Below are positions 32,815 to 41,787 of a stretch of 52,958 bases of DNA, one piece after another. Origin of the DNA: Planctomycetota bacterium. Lineage in GTDB: Bacteria; Planctomycetota; UBA1135; UBA2386. The stretch covers positions 1-52,958 of the forward strand of contig CANEYR010000020.1 in the NCBI GenBank assembly GCA_947444055.1, given 5' to 3'. The first letter of the stretch is position 1; each line of letters begins with the position of its first letter. The notes under the pieces are model-generated. The model worked only from the letters and a program-made list of their open reading frames with translations, was not told the origin of the DNA and made no database searches. Both the position numbers and the translations under genes were made by a program.

Positions 32815-34290
32815 TTACCCTGCGATCGGCAGCGTGATGTGTACCTTGAAGCCTTCGCCAAGCTGCGAGTCGACCGTGATGTCGCCGCCGTGGTTCTGCA
32901 CGATCGAGTAGCAGATGAACATGCCAAGCCCGCTGGCGTCCGGCCTTTCCTTCTTGCTGAAAAAAGGATCGAAGACCCGCGGCAGGTGGATCGGATCCAT
33001 GCCAGGACCGTCATCCACCACGTGCAAATGGATACGGCCGTCCCGTTCGTTCGCCTGCACTTGGATGCTGCCTTGTGGCCGCCCTTGCAGCGCATCGAGC
33101 GAATTGAGAAACAGGTTGAGCATCACCTGCTGGATCTCGTGCGGATCCCCATGCACCAGCGGCAGGTCCTTCGGCACATCGAGATCGAACCGCACGTTGC
33201 CCTGCTGAAGACGGTGTTCGACAAGGGCGCGCGCGCCATCGATCGCGACCGCCAGCGCAAACCGGCCCGGCGCCACCTGCCGCGGCGAGAAGTCGAGCAG
33301 CCGCCGCGTGGTGCGGGCAACGCGCTGCAGCCCATCCTGCACGAGCTGCAGATAGACGCGCTGCTTGTCGGCGAGGTCCTTGTTCTGCAGCAGCCGATTG
33401 ACCGCGTTCTGCATGCCGCCGATCGGGTTGTTGATCTCGTGGGCGACGCCGGCCGCCAACGTGCCGATGCTGGCCAACCGCGAACTCAGCACCAGCGCGC
33501 GCTCTTTTTGCTTCGCCTCCTCGACGGCGTCGCGCACCGCTTGTTCGAGCGCGCGGGTGTGGCCAGCCACTTGCGCGGCCATGCGATTGAAGGTCATGAC
33601 CAGCGGCCCGAGTTCGGGCACGCCCTGGCCTTCGGGCAAATGCACGTCGTAGCGACCGGTGCCGACCGCGGCGGCGGCATCGCTGATCGCTTGCAACGGC
33701 CGACGAATGGTGCGCCGAGTGCCCCAGAACAACACAGCGCCGAACAGCACCGTCGACGCGACGACCCCGCAGATCGACGTCCACAACGGCAACGACGGCG
33801 GCAACAAAGGGGAGTGCTTGGGATGGAACCACAAGTACCCGACCACGGCATCGAGTTGCCGCAGCGCGTAGCAAAAGCCACCTGCCACCTGCAAGAGGCC
33901 GTCTGCCTCGCGCGCTTGCACGATGCCAGCGGTGATCACCGCCGACGGAAACTGATCAGGATCGCGATGCACCGCGCCCAACGGGTTGAGATACAGCACC
34001 TCGTACGGAGGTCGGCCATTGGTGACGATCACGTCGTCGTAGAGGTCGCGTGGCGAACCGGCGCTCAGCAAGCGGCGCACCACGGCGGCGTCGCCGGCCG
34101 CATCCCCCACGTCTTCCGCTGGGTAGACCCGCTCGAGCTCGGCGAACGACCCCTGCACCGAATCGCGCAGCGATTGGTTCTGATCCGCGAGCCACGCCGT
34201 TTGCGCGAAAAACACCACCACCTGCACGCTGCCAACGGTGATGACGTTCAGCAGCAACGCCAGGAGCAGAATGCGCCAGGCGAGCGACAC
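32815..34290 (-). CDS. sensor histidine kinase, HAMP type
   Basis: The product is 491 residues. Helix 1 is at about 6-28 (LLLALLLNVITVGSVQVVVF) and helix 2 at about 170-195 (ICGVVASTVLFGAVLFWG). Between them lies an extracytoplasmic domain of about 140 residues. A HAMP linker (RRPLQAISDAAAAVGTGRYD) and coiled coil lead to the H box GVAHEINNPIGGM, then LNLFLNSLDAL (N box), VVDDGPGMDP (G1) and GLGMFICYSIVQNHGG (G2). It autophosphorylates on His. No response regulator gene is beside it. The GGDEF gene at 31708 has a receiver without the Asp. The start is GTG, seven bases after the GspF-type gene. Confidence 0.93.
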   Translation of the reverse strand: MSLAWRILLLALLLNVITVGSVQVVVFFAQTAWLADQNQSLRDSVQGSFAELERVYPAEDVGDAAGDAAVVRRLLSAGSPRDLYDDVIVTNGRPPYEVLYLNPLGAVHRDPDQFPSAVITAGIVQAREADGLLQVAGGFCYALRQLDAVVGYLWFHPKHSPLLPPSLPLWTSICGVVASTVLFGAVLFWGTRRTIRRPLQAISDAAAAVGTGRYDVHLPEGQGVPELGPLVMTFNRMAAQVAGHTRALEQAVRDAVEEAKQKERALVLSSRLASIGTLAAGVAHEINNPIGGMQNAVNRLLQNKDLADKQRVYLQLVQDGLQRVARTTRRLLDFSPRQVAPGRFALAVAIDGARALVEHRLQQGNVRFDLDVPKDLPLVHGDPHEIQQVMLNLFLNSLDALQGRPQGSIQVQANERDGRIHLHVVDDGPGMDPIHLPRVFDPFFSKKERPDASGLGMFICYSIVQNHGGDITVDSQLGEGFKVHITLPIAG

Positions 34291-34297
34291 GGACGGC

Positions 34298-35458
34298 TTA
34301 CCTCTTGCCGATCTGCTGCATCATCGTCAGCAGCGGCATGAACAAGGCGAAGACGATGAAGCCGACGGCGACGGCCAGGAACACCAACAACACCGGCTCG
34401 ATCAACTTGAACGTCGTCTCAATCGTGCGATCGACTTCGATCTCGTAGCGATCCGCGACCTTGGTGAGCATGCGATCGAGTTCGCCGGTCTGTTCGCCGA
34501 CGTCGACCATGTTGACGACGATGTCGTCGAACATGCCGCTCTCGCCCATGGGCACGGCAAACCCTGCGCCCTCACGAATCGACGATTGCACGTCGCCGAC
34601 GGCACTCTTCATGTGCACGTTGTTGGTCGATGCCGCCAAAATGTCGAGGGCGTCCAAGTGCGGTACGCCACTCTGGATCAAAGTGCCGAAGGTGCGGGCG
34701 AAGCGGGCGACAAGGCTCTTGTGGATGAGCTTGCCGAACAGCGGCAGCCGCAAGGCCACTCGGTGCATGAACGAGCGATAGCCAAACGCCTTCGCCATCA
34801 GCACGCGGTGCAACACGATGACCAGCAGGGCGGTGACGATGTAGATCCACCACCACACTTTGAGGTGCTCGCCGATGTCGATGACGAGCTGCGTCGTCCA
34901 GTGCATCACGCCCTTGGTCGCTTCGAACACCGCCTTGAACTTGGGGATGACGAACGCGAACACCAACAGCAGCACCAAGATCGCGACGACCAAGATCGCC
35001 ACCGGATACGCCAGCGCTCCCTTCACCCGCGCCTTGATCGCTTCGCTCTGGGTCAAGAACCCGCTGAGGCGATTGAGAATCTCCTCCTGCACACCGCCGG
35101 CTTCGCCAGCCCGCACCATGTTGGTGTAGAGCGCATCGAAGACGACGTCATGCTTCTGCATCGCCTCCGACAGCGAGGTGCCGCCTTCGACGTCCTCGAC
35201 CAGACCCGCCGCGATGCGCTTCATCGGGCCGGGCGGCATTTGCCCCTCGAGAATGCGCAAGCTCTTGGTGATCGGGATGCCGGCGTTGAGCAGCACGGCC
35301 AGCTGGCTGGTGAACTCGGCGAGCACACGCGGCGTCACCCGCTTGCGCGAGAACAACGACAACCCACCGCTGCCGCCAGAACCTCCGGCGGATGGGGAAG
35401 CAACCGCGGGCGCGGAGGACTTCGGAACAGGAATCTTGCGCTGCAGCTTCTTGGGCAT
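34298..35458 (-). CDS. GspF/PilC-type secretion or pilus inner-membrane protein
   Basis: The product is 386 residues. Two GspF domains are seen. The first has FTSQLAVLLNAGIPITKSLR, ALYTNMVRAGEAGGVQEEIL and AYPVAILVVAILVLLLVFAF. The second has ARFARTFGTLIQSGVPHLDA, LDILAAS, VNMVDVGEQTGELDRMLTKV and PVLLVFLAVAVGFIVFALFM. It is the polytopic core of type II secretion or type IV pilus machines. No other member of the machine is near, so it is an orphan gene here. ATG 35458 (MPKKLQRK) and ATG 35482 are both possible. It lies seven bases ahead of the histidine kinase. Confidence 0.9.
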   Translation of the reverse strand: MPKKLQRKIPVPKSSAPAVASPSAGGSGGSGGLSLFSRKRVTPRVLAEFTSQLAVLLNAGIPITKSLRILEGQMPPGPMKRIAAGLVEDVEGGTSLSEAMQKHDVVFDALYTNMVRAGEAGGVQEEILNRLSGFLTQSEAIKARVKGALAYPVAILVVAILVLLLVFAFVIPKFKAVFEATKGVMHWTTQLVIDIGEHLKVWWWIYIVTALLVIVLHRVLMAKAFGYRSFMHRVALRLPLFGKLIHKSLVARFARTFGTLIQSGVPHLDALDILAASTNNVHMKSAVGDVQSSIREGAGFAVPMGESGMFDDIVVNMVDVGEQTGELDRMLTKVADRYEIEVDRTIETTFKLIEPVLLVFLAVAVGFIVFALFMPLLTMMQQIGKR

Positions 35459-35596
35459 CGGTGTGCGAGGGGCGAAGAGCATCGTTGCGCAGAACGTCGG
35501 CAGCGGCAACCGCCGCCGCTCCAGATCCAGGCAACACCCGCAGGAATAGTGCAGACCCGGCGGCGAGTCACCACGTCGTCGCGCGAAGGTTCTCGT

Positions 35597-36490
35597 TCAA
35601 CCGGGAAACATCGTCAACACCCCGCGGTCGAAGCCGCACCAACGCAGTGTTGCATGCACAGCCAACAGCACTCCGGCCGCCAGCAACAGCCACGGCCACA
35701 GCGGCGGGCGCAAGGAGACCGGTCGCGGCCAAGAACGCCGATCGTCAGGACGTTCGTCGCGCGGCAGCTGGCGCTCGACCAGGTCGCCGCCAACCGGCAT
35801 CACCAGATCCACTACTACCGCGGTCGCATTGTCAGGGCCACCAAGCGCCAGTGCTGCCGCCACCAGCGCCTCGGCGGTGGCCTGGGCCTCACCACGCTCG
35901 ACGGTGCGCACGAACTGCGCCGATGGCACCACACTCCACACCCCATCGGTGGCCAAGACAAAGCGATCCCCCACTTCGACGGCGAAGGCACCGCCATCGT
36001 ATGCCACCGTCGCGTAGCCAGCACCGATGCAGCGCGTCAACAGATTGTCCGGTTCGCGCACGGCATGGTCCGTCGTCATCTGCTCGCACCGACCAGCACG
36101 AACGCGATACAGACGAGTGTCGCCGACGTGCCCAAACGTCAGCGTGCCGTCACCCAGACAGAGGACCGTCAACGTCGTCCCCATGTCCCGCAAGGCCGGC
36201 ACCGCTCTGCTCGCGTCGAACACCCGCACGCCCGCCGCGGCGAACCCCTCCCGCACACGCTCGGCCAACGACAGCTTGCTGGCCCCATCGAGCACGCAAG
36301 TCGCCGCCGCGCGCAATGCCGTTCGACTGGCTTCCGCGCCACCGGCCATGCCGCCCATGCCATCCGCAATCGCCGCGAAGAACGGGCCGGGCGCTGGCAA
36401 CGAGCCCAGCAAGTAATCGTCCTCGTTGTTGGTGCGCACGTGGCCCGTATGCGTGCACACGCCAACCAACACATTCGTCGGGGTCTTCAT
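35597..36490 (-). CDS. PP2C-family protein phosphatase with C-terminal anchor
   Basis: The product is 297 residues from ATG 36490 (GTG 36493 adds one). THTGHVRTNNEDDYLL, FFAAIADGMGGMAGGAEASR, GTTLTVLCLGDGTLTFGHVG, DTRLYRVRAG, DRFVLATDGVWSVV and GGPDNATAVVVDL are the family motifs, with the metal-binding Asp residues. A final membrane helix (PLWPWLLLAAGVLLAVHA) anchors it. It removes phosphate from Ser/Thr. It overlaps the lipoprotein stop (TGATG). It belongs to the same overlapping run as the kinase-FGE protein, and its likely role is to oppose that kinase. Confidence 0.92.
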   Translation of the reverse strand: MKTPTNVLVGVCTHTGHVRTNNEDDYLLGSLPAPGPFFAAIADGMGGMAGGAEASRTALRAAATCVLDGASKLSLAERVREGFAAAGVRVFDASRAVPALRDMGTTLTVLCLGDGTLTFGHVGDTRLYRVRAGRCEQMTTDHAVREPDNLLTRCIGAGYATVAYDGGAFAVEVGDRFVLATDGVWSVVPSAQFVRTVERGEAQATAEALVAAALALGGPDNATAVVVDLVMPVGGDLVERQLPRDERPDDRRSWPRPVSLRPPLWPWLLLAAGVLLAVHATLRWCGFDRGVLTMFPG

Positions 36491-37572
36491 CACCGACTAC
36501 CTGGGCTGAAGGTCGCCGATGCGACGCCGCCACGCAGCGTGCCGACCAGCACTTGCACGCGTTCGCCGCTGGCCATCGTCGGCAGCAGCGCCTCGTAGCG
36601 ATAGCGCCCGGCATCGACCTTCACCGACGACAACAACACAGCCGCGAACGTGTCCGCTGCCACCGCATCGAGCTTGGCATGCCCACGCAGTCGGGCCACG
36701 CTGAGCCCCTCGAGCGCCGTCACGATCACCTTCCAGCCTTCGGCGGTTTCACTCATCGTCACGTCTGCCGCGGCCCGTTCCCGCAGTCGCTGGCGCACCG
36801 ATTCGCTCTTCAGCTCGCGGGCCAATCGCAGCAGCAAGCGCCGCTGTGTCGTGGTGCCGACCGAGTTCTTGACGGCAGCTCGGTCATCGCCGACCCAAAA
36901 CGGTGGCACCAGGATCGACGACAGCAGGCCCCAGAAATCGGTGCGCTCGACCAACGCCAAGTCCACGGTGCCGGCATCGAGCAGCGACTCGTGCAGAGGC
37001 CGTCCCATCTGCAGCTCGCGCAACGTCACCCGCAACGTCGCTCGCGATTCGAACGTGCGATCCGGGATCAGGGCGCCAACACCGAGCAGGATCCAGGTGG
37101 CGAAGGTCACCGGCCAGCGACCGTTCGTTCCCTGCATCTCGATCGGCCCGTCGCGCAGTTCTTCCACCACCAACACGTAGTCGAACCCTTGCATGCGCAC
37201 GCGTTCGAGTAGTTCGGAAAACAGCGCATCCGTAGCGCCCGCCAACATCAACTGGCTGACGCGTCGGCGACTCTCCGCATCACTGTCGACGGCCACGTGC
37301 TGGAACACCTTGCTGCGCATCAACACGTCGACGAAATCCGCGATCGGCATCACCTCGCGAGAAGCCGCCGGAGCGGCCGTGCCGTCGGCCAATTCGCCGA
37401 ATGTCGCGTCCTCCGCAGTGCGGCCAGTCAGGAACGCCCCGCCAGTGACGAACACCGCCCCGTTGAGCGGTGGCTGCTCGCCGAGTCCGCGCAAGTCCTC
37501 ACTGGGCGACACGCAAGCGCTGAGCAACAGGGCGCTGAGGCCCAGCGAGCGCCAAGGCGAGAACCACTTCAT
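36490..37572 (-). CDS. lipoprotein of unknown function, 360 aa
   Basis: MKWFSPWRSLGLSALLLSAC is a lipoprotein signal (LSAC lipobox, Cys20). The mature part has VFVTGGAFLTGRTAEDATFG, DFVDVLMRSKVFQHVAVDS and FDYVLVVEELRDGPIEMQGT, then a mid-protein hydrophobic stretch (VTFATWILLGVGALI). It resembles uncharacterised lipoproteins that recur in Planctomycetota, but I cannot name a domain. It lies between the kinase-FGE gene and the phosphatase gene and overlaps both (ATGA and TGATG). A role in the same signalling or surface process is likely. Confidence 0.7.
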   Translation of the reverse strand: MKWFSPWRSLGLSALLLSACVSPSEDLRGLGEQPPLNGAVFVTGGAFLTGRTAEDATFGELADGTAAPAASREVMPIADFVDVLMRSKVFQHVAVDSDAESRRRVSQLMLAGATDALFSELLERVRMQGFDYVLVVEELRDGPIEMQGTNGRWPVTFATWILLGVGALIPDRTFESRATLRVTLRELQMGRPLHESLLDAGTVDLALVERTDFWGLLSSILVPPFWVGDDRAAVKNSVGTTTQRRLLLRLARELKSESVRQRLRERAAADVTMSETAEGWKVIVTALEGLSVARLRGHAKLDAVAADTFAAVLLSSVKVDAGRYRYEALLPTMASGERVQVLVGTLRGGVASATFSPGSR

Positions 37573-40500
37573 CGGGGGCCTCGCAAACCGATCAACCGCT
37601 CCTTCACACCCACCACGCGAAACCCGATGCACTGCAGTCGCGGGTCGCTGCTGCCAGCCAGCAAGTCGATGCCGTCGCGCCGCAGTTGCTCGGTGCGCAA
37701 CACCCCAGGGACACAGCCTGGCACCACCGTGAACGCCGCGACATCGAGCGGACGGCCGGTCGCATCGATAAGGCCTTGGCGCTGACCCAGGCCAAGACCG
37801 CGCACGACCCCGAGGTGCCGCAACGGACCGAGTCGGTCGGGCATCGGGTTCGCCACACCGCGACTGAGTTCATCGATGTGCATTAGATGCGCGTCGCGGT
37901 CCGCGATCCATTCGCGCAACAGCCCGTCCGCGCCGAGCACGTGAGGAATGTCGAGCACCCATTCCCGCACGCCGAAGTCGAGGCCGAAGAAAGCGGCCCC
38001 ATACGACGTCCCGACGACATCGCCCGCAGTCTCGCACTGCTGCGCTGTCTTCGGCTCGCCGCTCGCAGCCGTGTGGGTCGCCGCCAGGAATGCCGCCATG
38101 GAGACGGCGCCACCGTGAGCCACGGGCCCATTGCAGCTCGCCACGCTGGCACCGCCAAACGTCGCCAGTTCCAGTTCGCACCCAAGCGGCAAACGGAAGG
38201 CATCGACATCGTTGGCAACCACGAGTCCGAGCAAGCGAGTCAGCGCCCAAGCTTGATAGAACGTCACTTCGGTCAACGTCGTCTCGCTCGTCGCCAACGC
38301 CACCGCCTTGGGCAGCAAGTTGACCGCCGTCATGCGCGCCGCCGCCAACGGATCGTCGTGGTGAACGCAACGGGCCAGATCCTCGGCGGCGACGCGCGGC
38401 AACGCCGTCACCAACGCGCGCGCCTGCCCGCAGGTCAGTTCGCGGTCTTGCAACAGAATGTCCGTCATGTTGCGCACGGCCACCGCCACCTGCGGCCGAA
38501 AGGTGGCACGCGGCGGCGCCAACGGCGGCACCGGTTCTGGGAACGGCAACGACGGCGCCAACACCGGCAGTAGCCGCAGGCCCGCGAGTTCCGCCGGCAC
38601 GTCACTCAGTTCGCCGAGGGTCACCGGCAACAACGTGCTGCGCATGGTGCGCAAGCGCAGCGACAACGGGTAGCGACCAGAAGGAGTCGCCACGTGCACT
38701 GGCACGCGCGCTTCCAGTTGGGCGGAGTACTGATCGCGGGTCTTGTCGGCCAGCTTGGCGGCGGCACTCCACACCAAGAACGGCACGTCGAACACGATCG
38801 TCGACGCGTCCCCGGCCATCGGCGTGATCTTGCCGACGGGGACCTCGCTCTGACCGATGTCGAGCCGCAGTTCCTCGGCATCTTCGGCCTGCAACGGCCA
38901 AGGGCAGCGCAACTTCACGCGGGCCAGCTGACCGAACTCCACGAGCAACTCTTCGCCGATCAACGTCGGCACTTCATCGTGCCACCAGAAGTCCGCCACG
39001 GTGACACGCGCGAGTGCGGCTTGGTCGGCTGCCACCACCAATTCGTCGCCAACCCACAACCGCACCGGTCGCTGCAACACGTCGGACATTTCGATGGCGA
39101 GCCGATTGCGACCGACGACGGGCACCACGGCCGGCAGCAGAGCGCTTTCGTGCCGTGCCGAAAGGGGCAACGGCACCGGGGTGGCAACCCCGACCCACAG
39201 CGTGCCGCGCAAATACCCACGCAACGTCGGATCCATTCGCCATGCCACGCCTTCGACCACCCCCTCGCCACTGCGCGCCAACACACCGGCTTGCAGCAGT
39301 CCCGGCAAGAACCGGGAACGTGCCGTCGGCACGCGCACGTCGATCGCCGCTGGCAACACCCGCAATGGCACCGTCGTCGCGGTGCGCAACCGTGGTTCCC
39401 CGTCGCCGTCCGCTTCGTGCAATTCGAACCGCAACGTGTGACTGCCTGGCGGCAGCGCACCCAGGTGCAGGGTTGCGAACGATCCAGGACCACGTTCCCA
39501 GCGCAGCAAACTGTCACTTGCCTTGCCCACGGAGGACGCCGACAAATCAACGCGCACATCGCCAATCGACCAATTGGCGCCTACCCGCGCCTCGATGCGA
39601 CAGGGCCGATCGCCCAGCACCAGTTCGCCGCCAAGCGATCGGGCGTTGGCGTCCACACAGTCGAAATCGACTCGCAGACTGCGATCATGGACGACGATCG
39701 GCAGGTCGCGCAGCGTGCGATTGCCCGCGGCGTCTTCGATCGCAAACTTCCACAGGCCACCGTGCACATCGCCGCCCAAGTCCATCTCGACCGTGTGCAC
39801 TTCGGCGGCACCGACCAATTGCACAGCGGGCGCGAACTCACCATCGCGAGCTACTGCGAGCGTGCAACCAGCCTCCGCGCCCGACAATCGAATCCGCATG
39901 CGCACACGACCGGACGCCGCCGGCAAGAAACCTTCGCCGATTGGCCCGGAGACCTCGACGACCCGCGGCGCCGCGACGTCGGCTGCTGCGAACGCCACCG
40001 CCGGCAGCTGATGCCGATTGCCGGCGCGGTCGGCCGCCGCCAGAACCAACGTTCCCGCACCCAGAGCTGCCAGCGAATTGGTCTTCGCCGCCAACTCGTC
40101 TCCTAACGCAAACTCCGTGGCTCCGGCTGGCAACTCCAGCTCCACCGTGCGTCCCGTCGCAAAGTGAACTTGCGCCGCGACCGCTCGCACCCCGACCGCA
40201 TCCGTAGCGTGGTAGCGCAGCTTCGTGCGCTGCGTCAAACCACCCTCCCCATCGATCACGTCCCCGGTCAGTGTGGGCGGCGTGTCATCGAGTCGCAGGC
40301 GGGCGGAGCCCAGCGCCGCCGAGCCTGGCACCACGAAGACCAAATCGATCGGTCGTTCGTGACTCGTGCGCGCGAGGCTCTGCACGACTTCACGCCACTC
40401 GGCTTGCGCCGTCGACAACAACAGCGTGCCCGCTGCCGCGTCGACCTCTGGGCTCAGGTTCTTGCGCAGCAACACGTCGCCGTCGCGCACCAAGTCGGCC

Positions 40501-41696
40501 CGCAGCCGCGCCGCAGTGAACCCGCCATAGTCGAACCGCAGCGTCTCCAAGCTCCGGCTGTGCAAGTCGCGCGACGGCTGCGTCGCCGACAAAGATCCGT
40601 CAACCAACTCGAACACCGAACCGGACAGCGGTCGCAAGAAGGGACGCGACGCACTGCGGCCACCGGCCAACACCGCCAGCACGCCGATCCCGAGAACGGC
40701 CACCGAGGCGCGAGCGAGTGCTGGCCGCCGGGCCCCGCGCAGAATCGCCAGCTCGCGGCCAACCACCGCCGCCGACGCGGGCCGCTGCGCCGGCGAGTGC
40801 ATGAGGCAGCGCTGCACCAGCCGCACGAGGCGACGCGGCAGTGTCGTTCCCAAAGACCACGGCCGCAGGTCTCCGGCCGCTACCGCCGCGGCGGCGCGCC
40901 GTGGATCGGCGTCATCGACGGGCATGGTGCCGGTCAACAGCAGACAGGCCAGCGTTCCCAAGGAATACAGATCAGCCCGCGCATCGACTTCCTTGCCCGC
41001 CGTCAACTCAGGAGCGGCGAACGCCGGATTGACGAAGCCAGCGAACTCACCCTGCGGGCGAGCGAGCCCCGCCAACGACACGCTGCGCGCAATGCCGAAG
41101 TCGAGCACCTTCACCTGCAGTGCGGTGCCACGCGGCGTCACCATGACGTTGCGCGGCGACAGATCGCAATGCACCAAGCCGACCGCATGGATGGCGACCA
41201 AAGCCTCCGCGATCTGCGCCAGGATCTCGAGCGCATGCGAAGGTGCGAGCGCCCCCGCCCGCACCAGCAAGTCGAGCGTCTTGCCTTCCACCAATTCCAT
41301 CGCCAGGTAGGCAACGCCGTCCTCGGCCTCCCCAACGTCGAGCACCCGCGCGCAGCGTTCATGCGTCACCGTCGCCGCTCGGCGAGCCTCGGGCAGCAAG
41401 GCGCGCCGATACTCCGCGCGTTCCGAGAAGCGCGGATGCAGGATCTTCAGGGCCACCGTCAGCAACGAGCCAATGTGCTGGGCGCGAAACACCGTGCCGA
41501 GCCCGCCGCGACCGAGCACACCCTGCAGGCGATACTTGCCGTCGACGATGGTGCCGAGCAGAGGGTTGCCGGCGTCGATTTCACCGCGGCGCACCGGGTA
41601 GTGAATGGTGTCGGTCGGCAGCAACCACGCCCCGCAATGGCCACAACGATTCGCCGACGTGTTCGATACACCTTCACACGACAGGCAGATCTTCAC
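37569..41696 (-). CDS. giant membrane Ser/Thr kinase with FGE-like C-terminus
   Basis: The product is 1,375 residues. A zinc ribbon (CLSCEGVSNTSANRCGHC) comes first, then a kinase: LGRGGLGTVF at 61-70, VALKILHPRF, HCDLSPRNVMV near 173 (HCD in place of HRD), VLDFGIARSV, APELTAGKE. A membrane helix lies at about 332-352. A long extracytoplasmic region follows. About 200 residues near the end (LTEVTFYQAWALTRLLG, DAFRLPLGCELELATFGGAS, GVREWVLD, CIGFRVV) resemble the formylglycine-generating-enzyme fold, but the catalytic Cys pair and usual spacing are not evident. GTG 41696 is the start. The kinase may sense signals through the outer part. Its stop overlaps the lipoprotein start (ATGA). Confidence 0.85.
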   Translation of the reverse strand: MKICLSCEGVSNTSANRCGHCGAWLLPTDTIHYPVRRGEIDAGNPLLGTIVDGKYRLQGVLGRGGLGTVFRAQHIGSLLTVALKILHPRFSERAEYRRALLPEARRAATVTHERCARVLDVGEAEDGVAYLAMELVEGKTLDLLVRAGALAPSHALEILAQIAEALVAIHAVGLVHCDLSPRNVMVTPRGTALQVKVLDFGIARSVSLAGLARPQGEFAGFVNPAFAAPELTAGKEVDARADLYSLGTLACLLLTGTMPVDDADPRRAAAAVAAGDLRPWSLGTTLPRRLVRLVQRCLMHSPAQRPASAAVVGRELAILRGARRPALARASVAVLGIGVLAVLAGGRSASRPFLRPLSGSVFELVDGSLSATQPSRDLHSRSLETLRFDYGGFTAARLRADLVRDGDVLLRKNLSPEVDAAAGTLLLSTAQAEWREVVQSLARTSHERPIDLVFVVPGSAALGSARLRLDDTPPTLTGDVIDGEGGLTQRTKLRYHATDAVGVRAVAAQVHFATGRTVELELPAGATEFALGDELAAKTNSLAALGAGTLVLAAADRAGNRHQLPAVAFAAADVAAPRVVEVSGPIGEGFLPAASGRVRMRIRLSGAEAGCTLAVARDGEFAPAVQLVGAAEVHTVEMDLGGDVHGGLWKFAIEDAAGNRTLRDLPIVVHDRSLRVDFDCVDANARSLGGELVLGDRPCRIEARVGANWSIGDVRVDLSASSVGKASDSLLRWERGPGSFATLHLGALPPGSHTLRFELHEADGDGEPRLRTATTVPLRVLPAAIDVRVPTARSRFLPGLLQAGVLARSGEGVVEGVAWRMDPTLRGYLRGTLWVGVATPVPLPLSARHESALLPAVVPVVGRNRLAIEMSDVLQRPVRLWVGDELVVAADQAALARVTVADFWWHDEVPTLIGEELLVEFGQLARVKLRCPWPLQAEDAEELRLDIGQSEVPVGKITPMAGDASTIVFDVPFLVWSAAAKLADKTRDQYSAQLEARVPVHVATPSGRYPLSLRLRTMRSTLLPVTLGELSDVPAELAGLRLLPVLAPSLPFPEPVPPLAPPRATFRPQVAVAVRNMTDILLQDRELTCGQARALVTALPRVAAEDLARCVHHDDPLAAARMTAVNLLPKAVALATSETTLTEVTFYQAWALTRLLGLVVANDVDAFRLPLGCELELATFGGASVASCNGPVAHGGAVSMAAFLAATHTAASGEPKTAQQCETAGDVVGTSYGAAFFGLDFGVREWVLDIPHVLGADGLLREWIADRDAHLMHIDELSRGVANPMPDRLGPLRHLGVVRGLGLGQRQGLIDATGRPLDVAAFTVVPGCVPGVLRTEQLRRDGIDLLAGSSDPRLQCIGFRVVGVKERLIGLRGPR

Positions 41697-41787
41697 TTCG
41701 TCACGCGCTCGCCAAGTGGAGGAGAAGGCTGGGCCGCACCACAGTCGCCGATGATAGTGCGCCGCGCGCACTTCGGCGTGCTCGATG

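Noticed and set aside
38694..40106. 470-residue plus-strand frame inside the giant kinase gene
   Set aside because: The minus frame has a continuous domain order from kinase to FGE-like tail. This one is His/Arg/Gln-rich with no domain.
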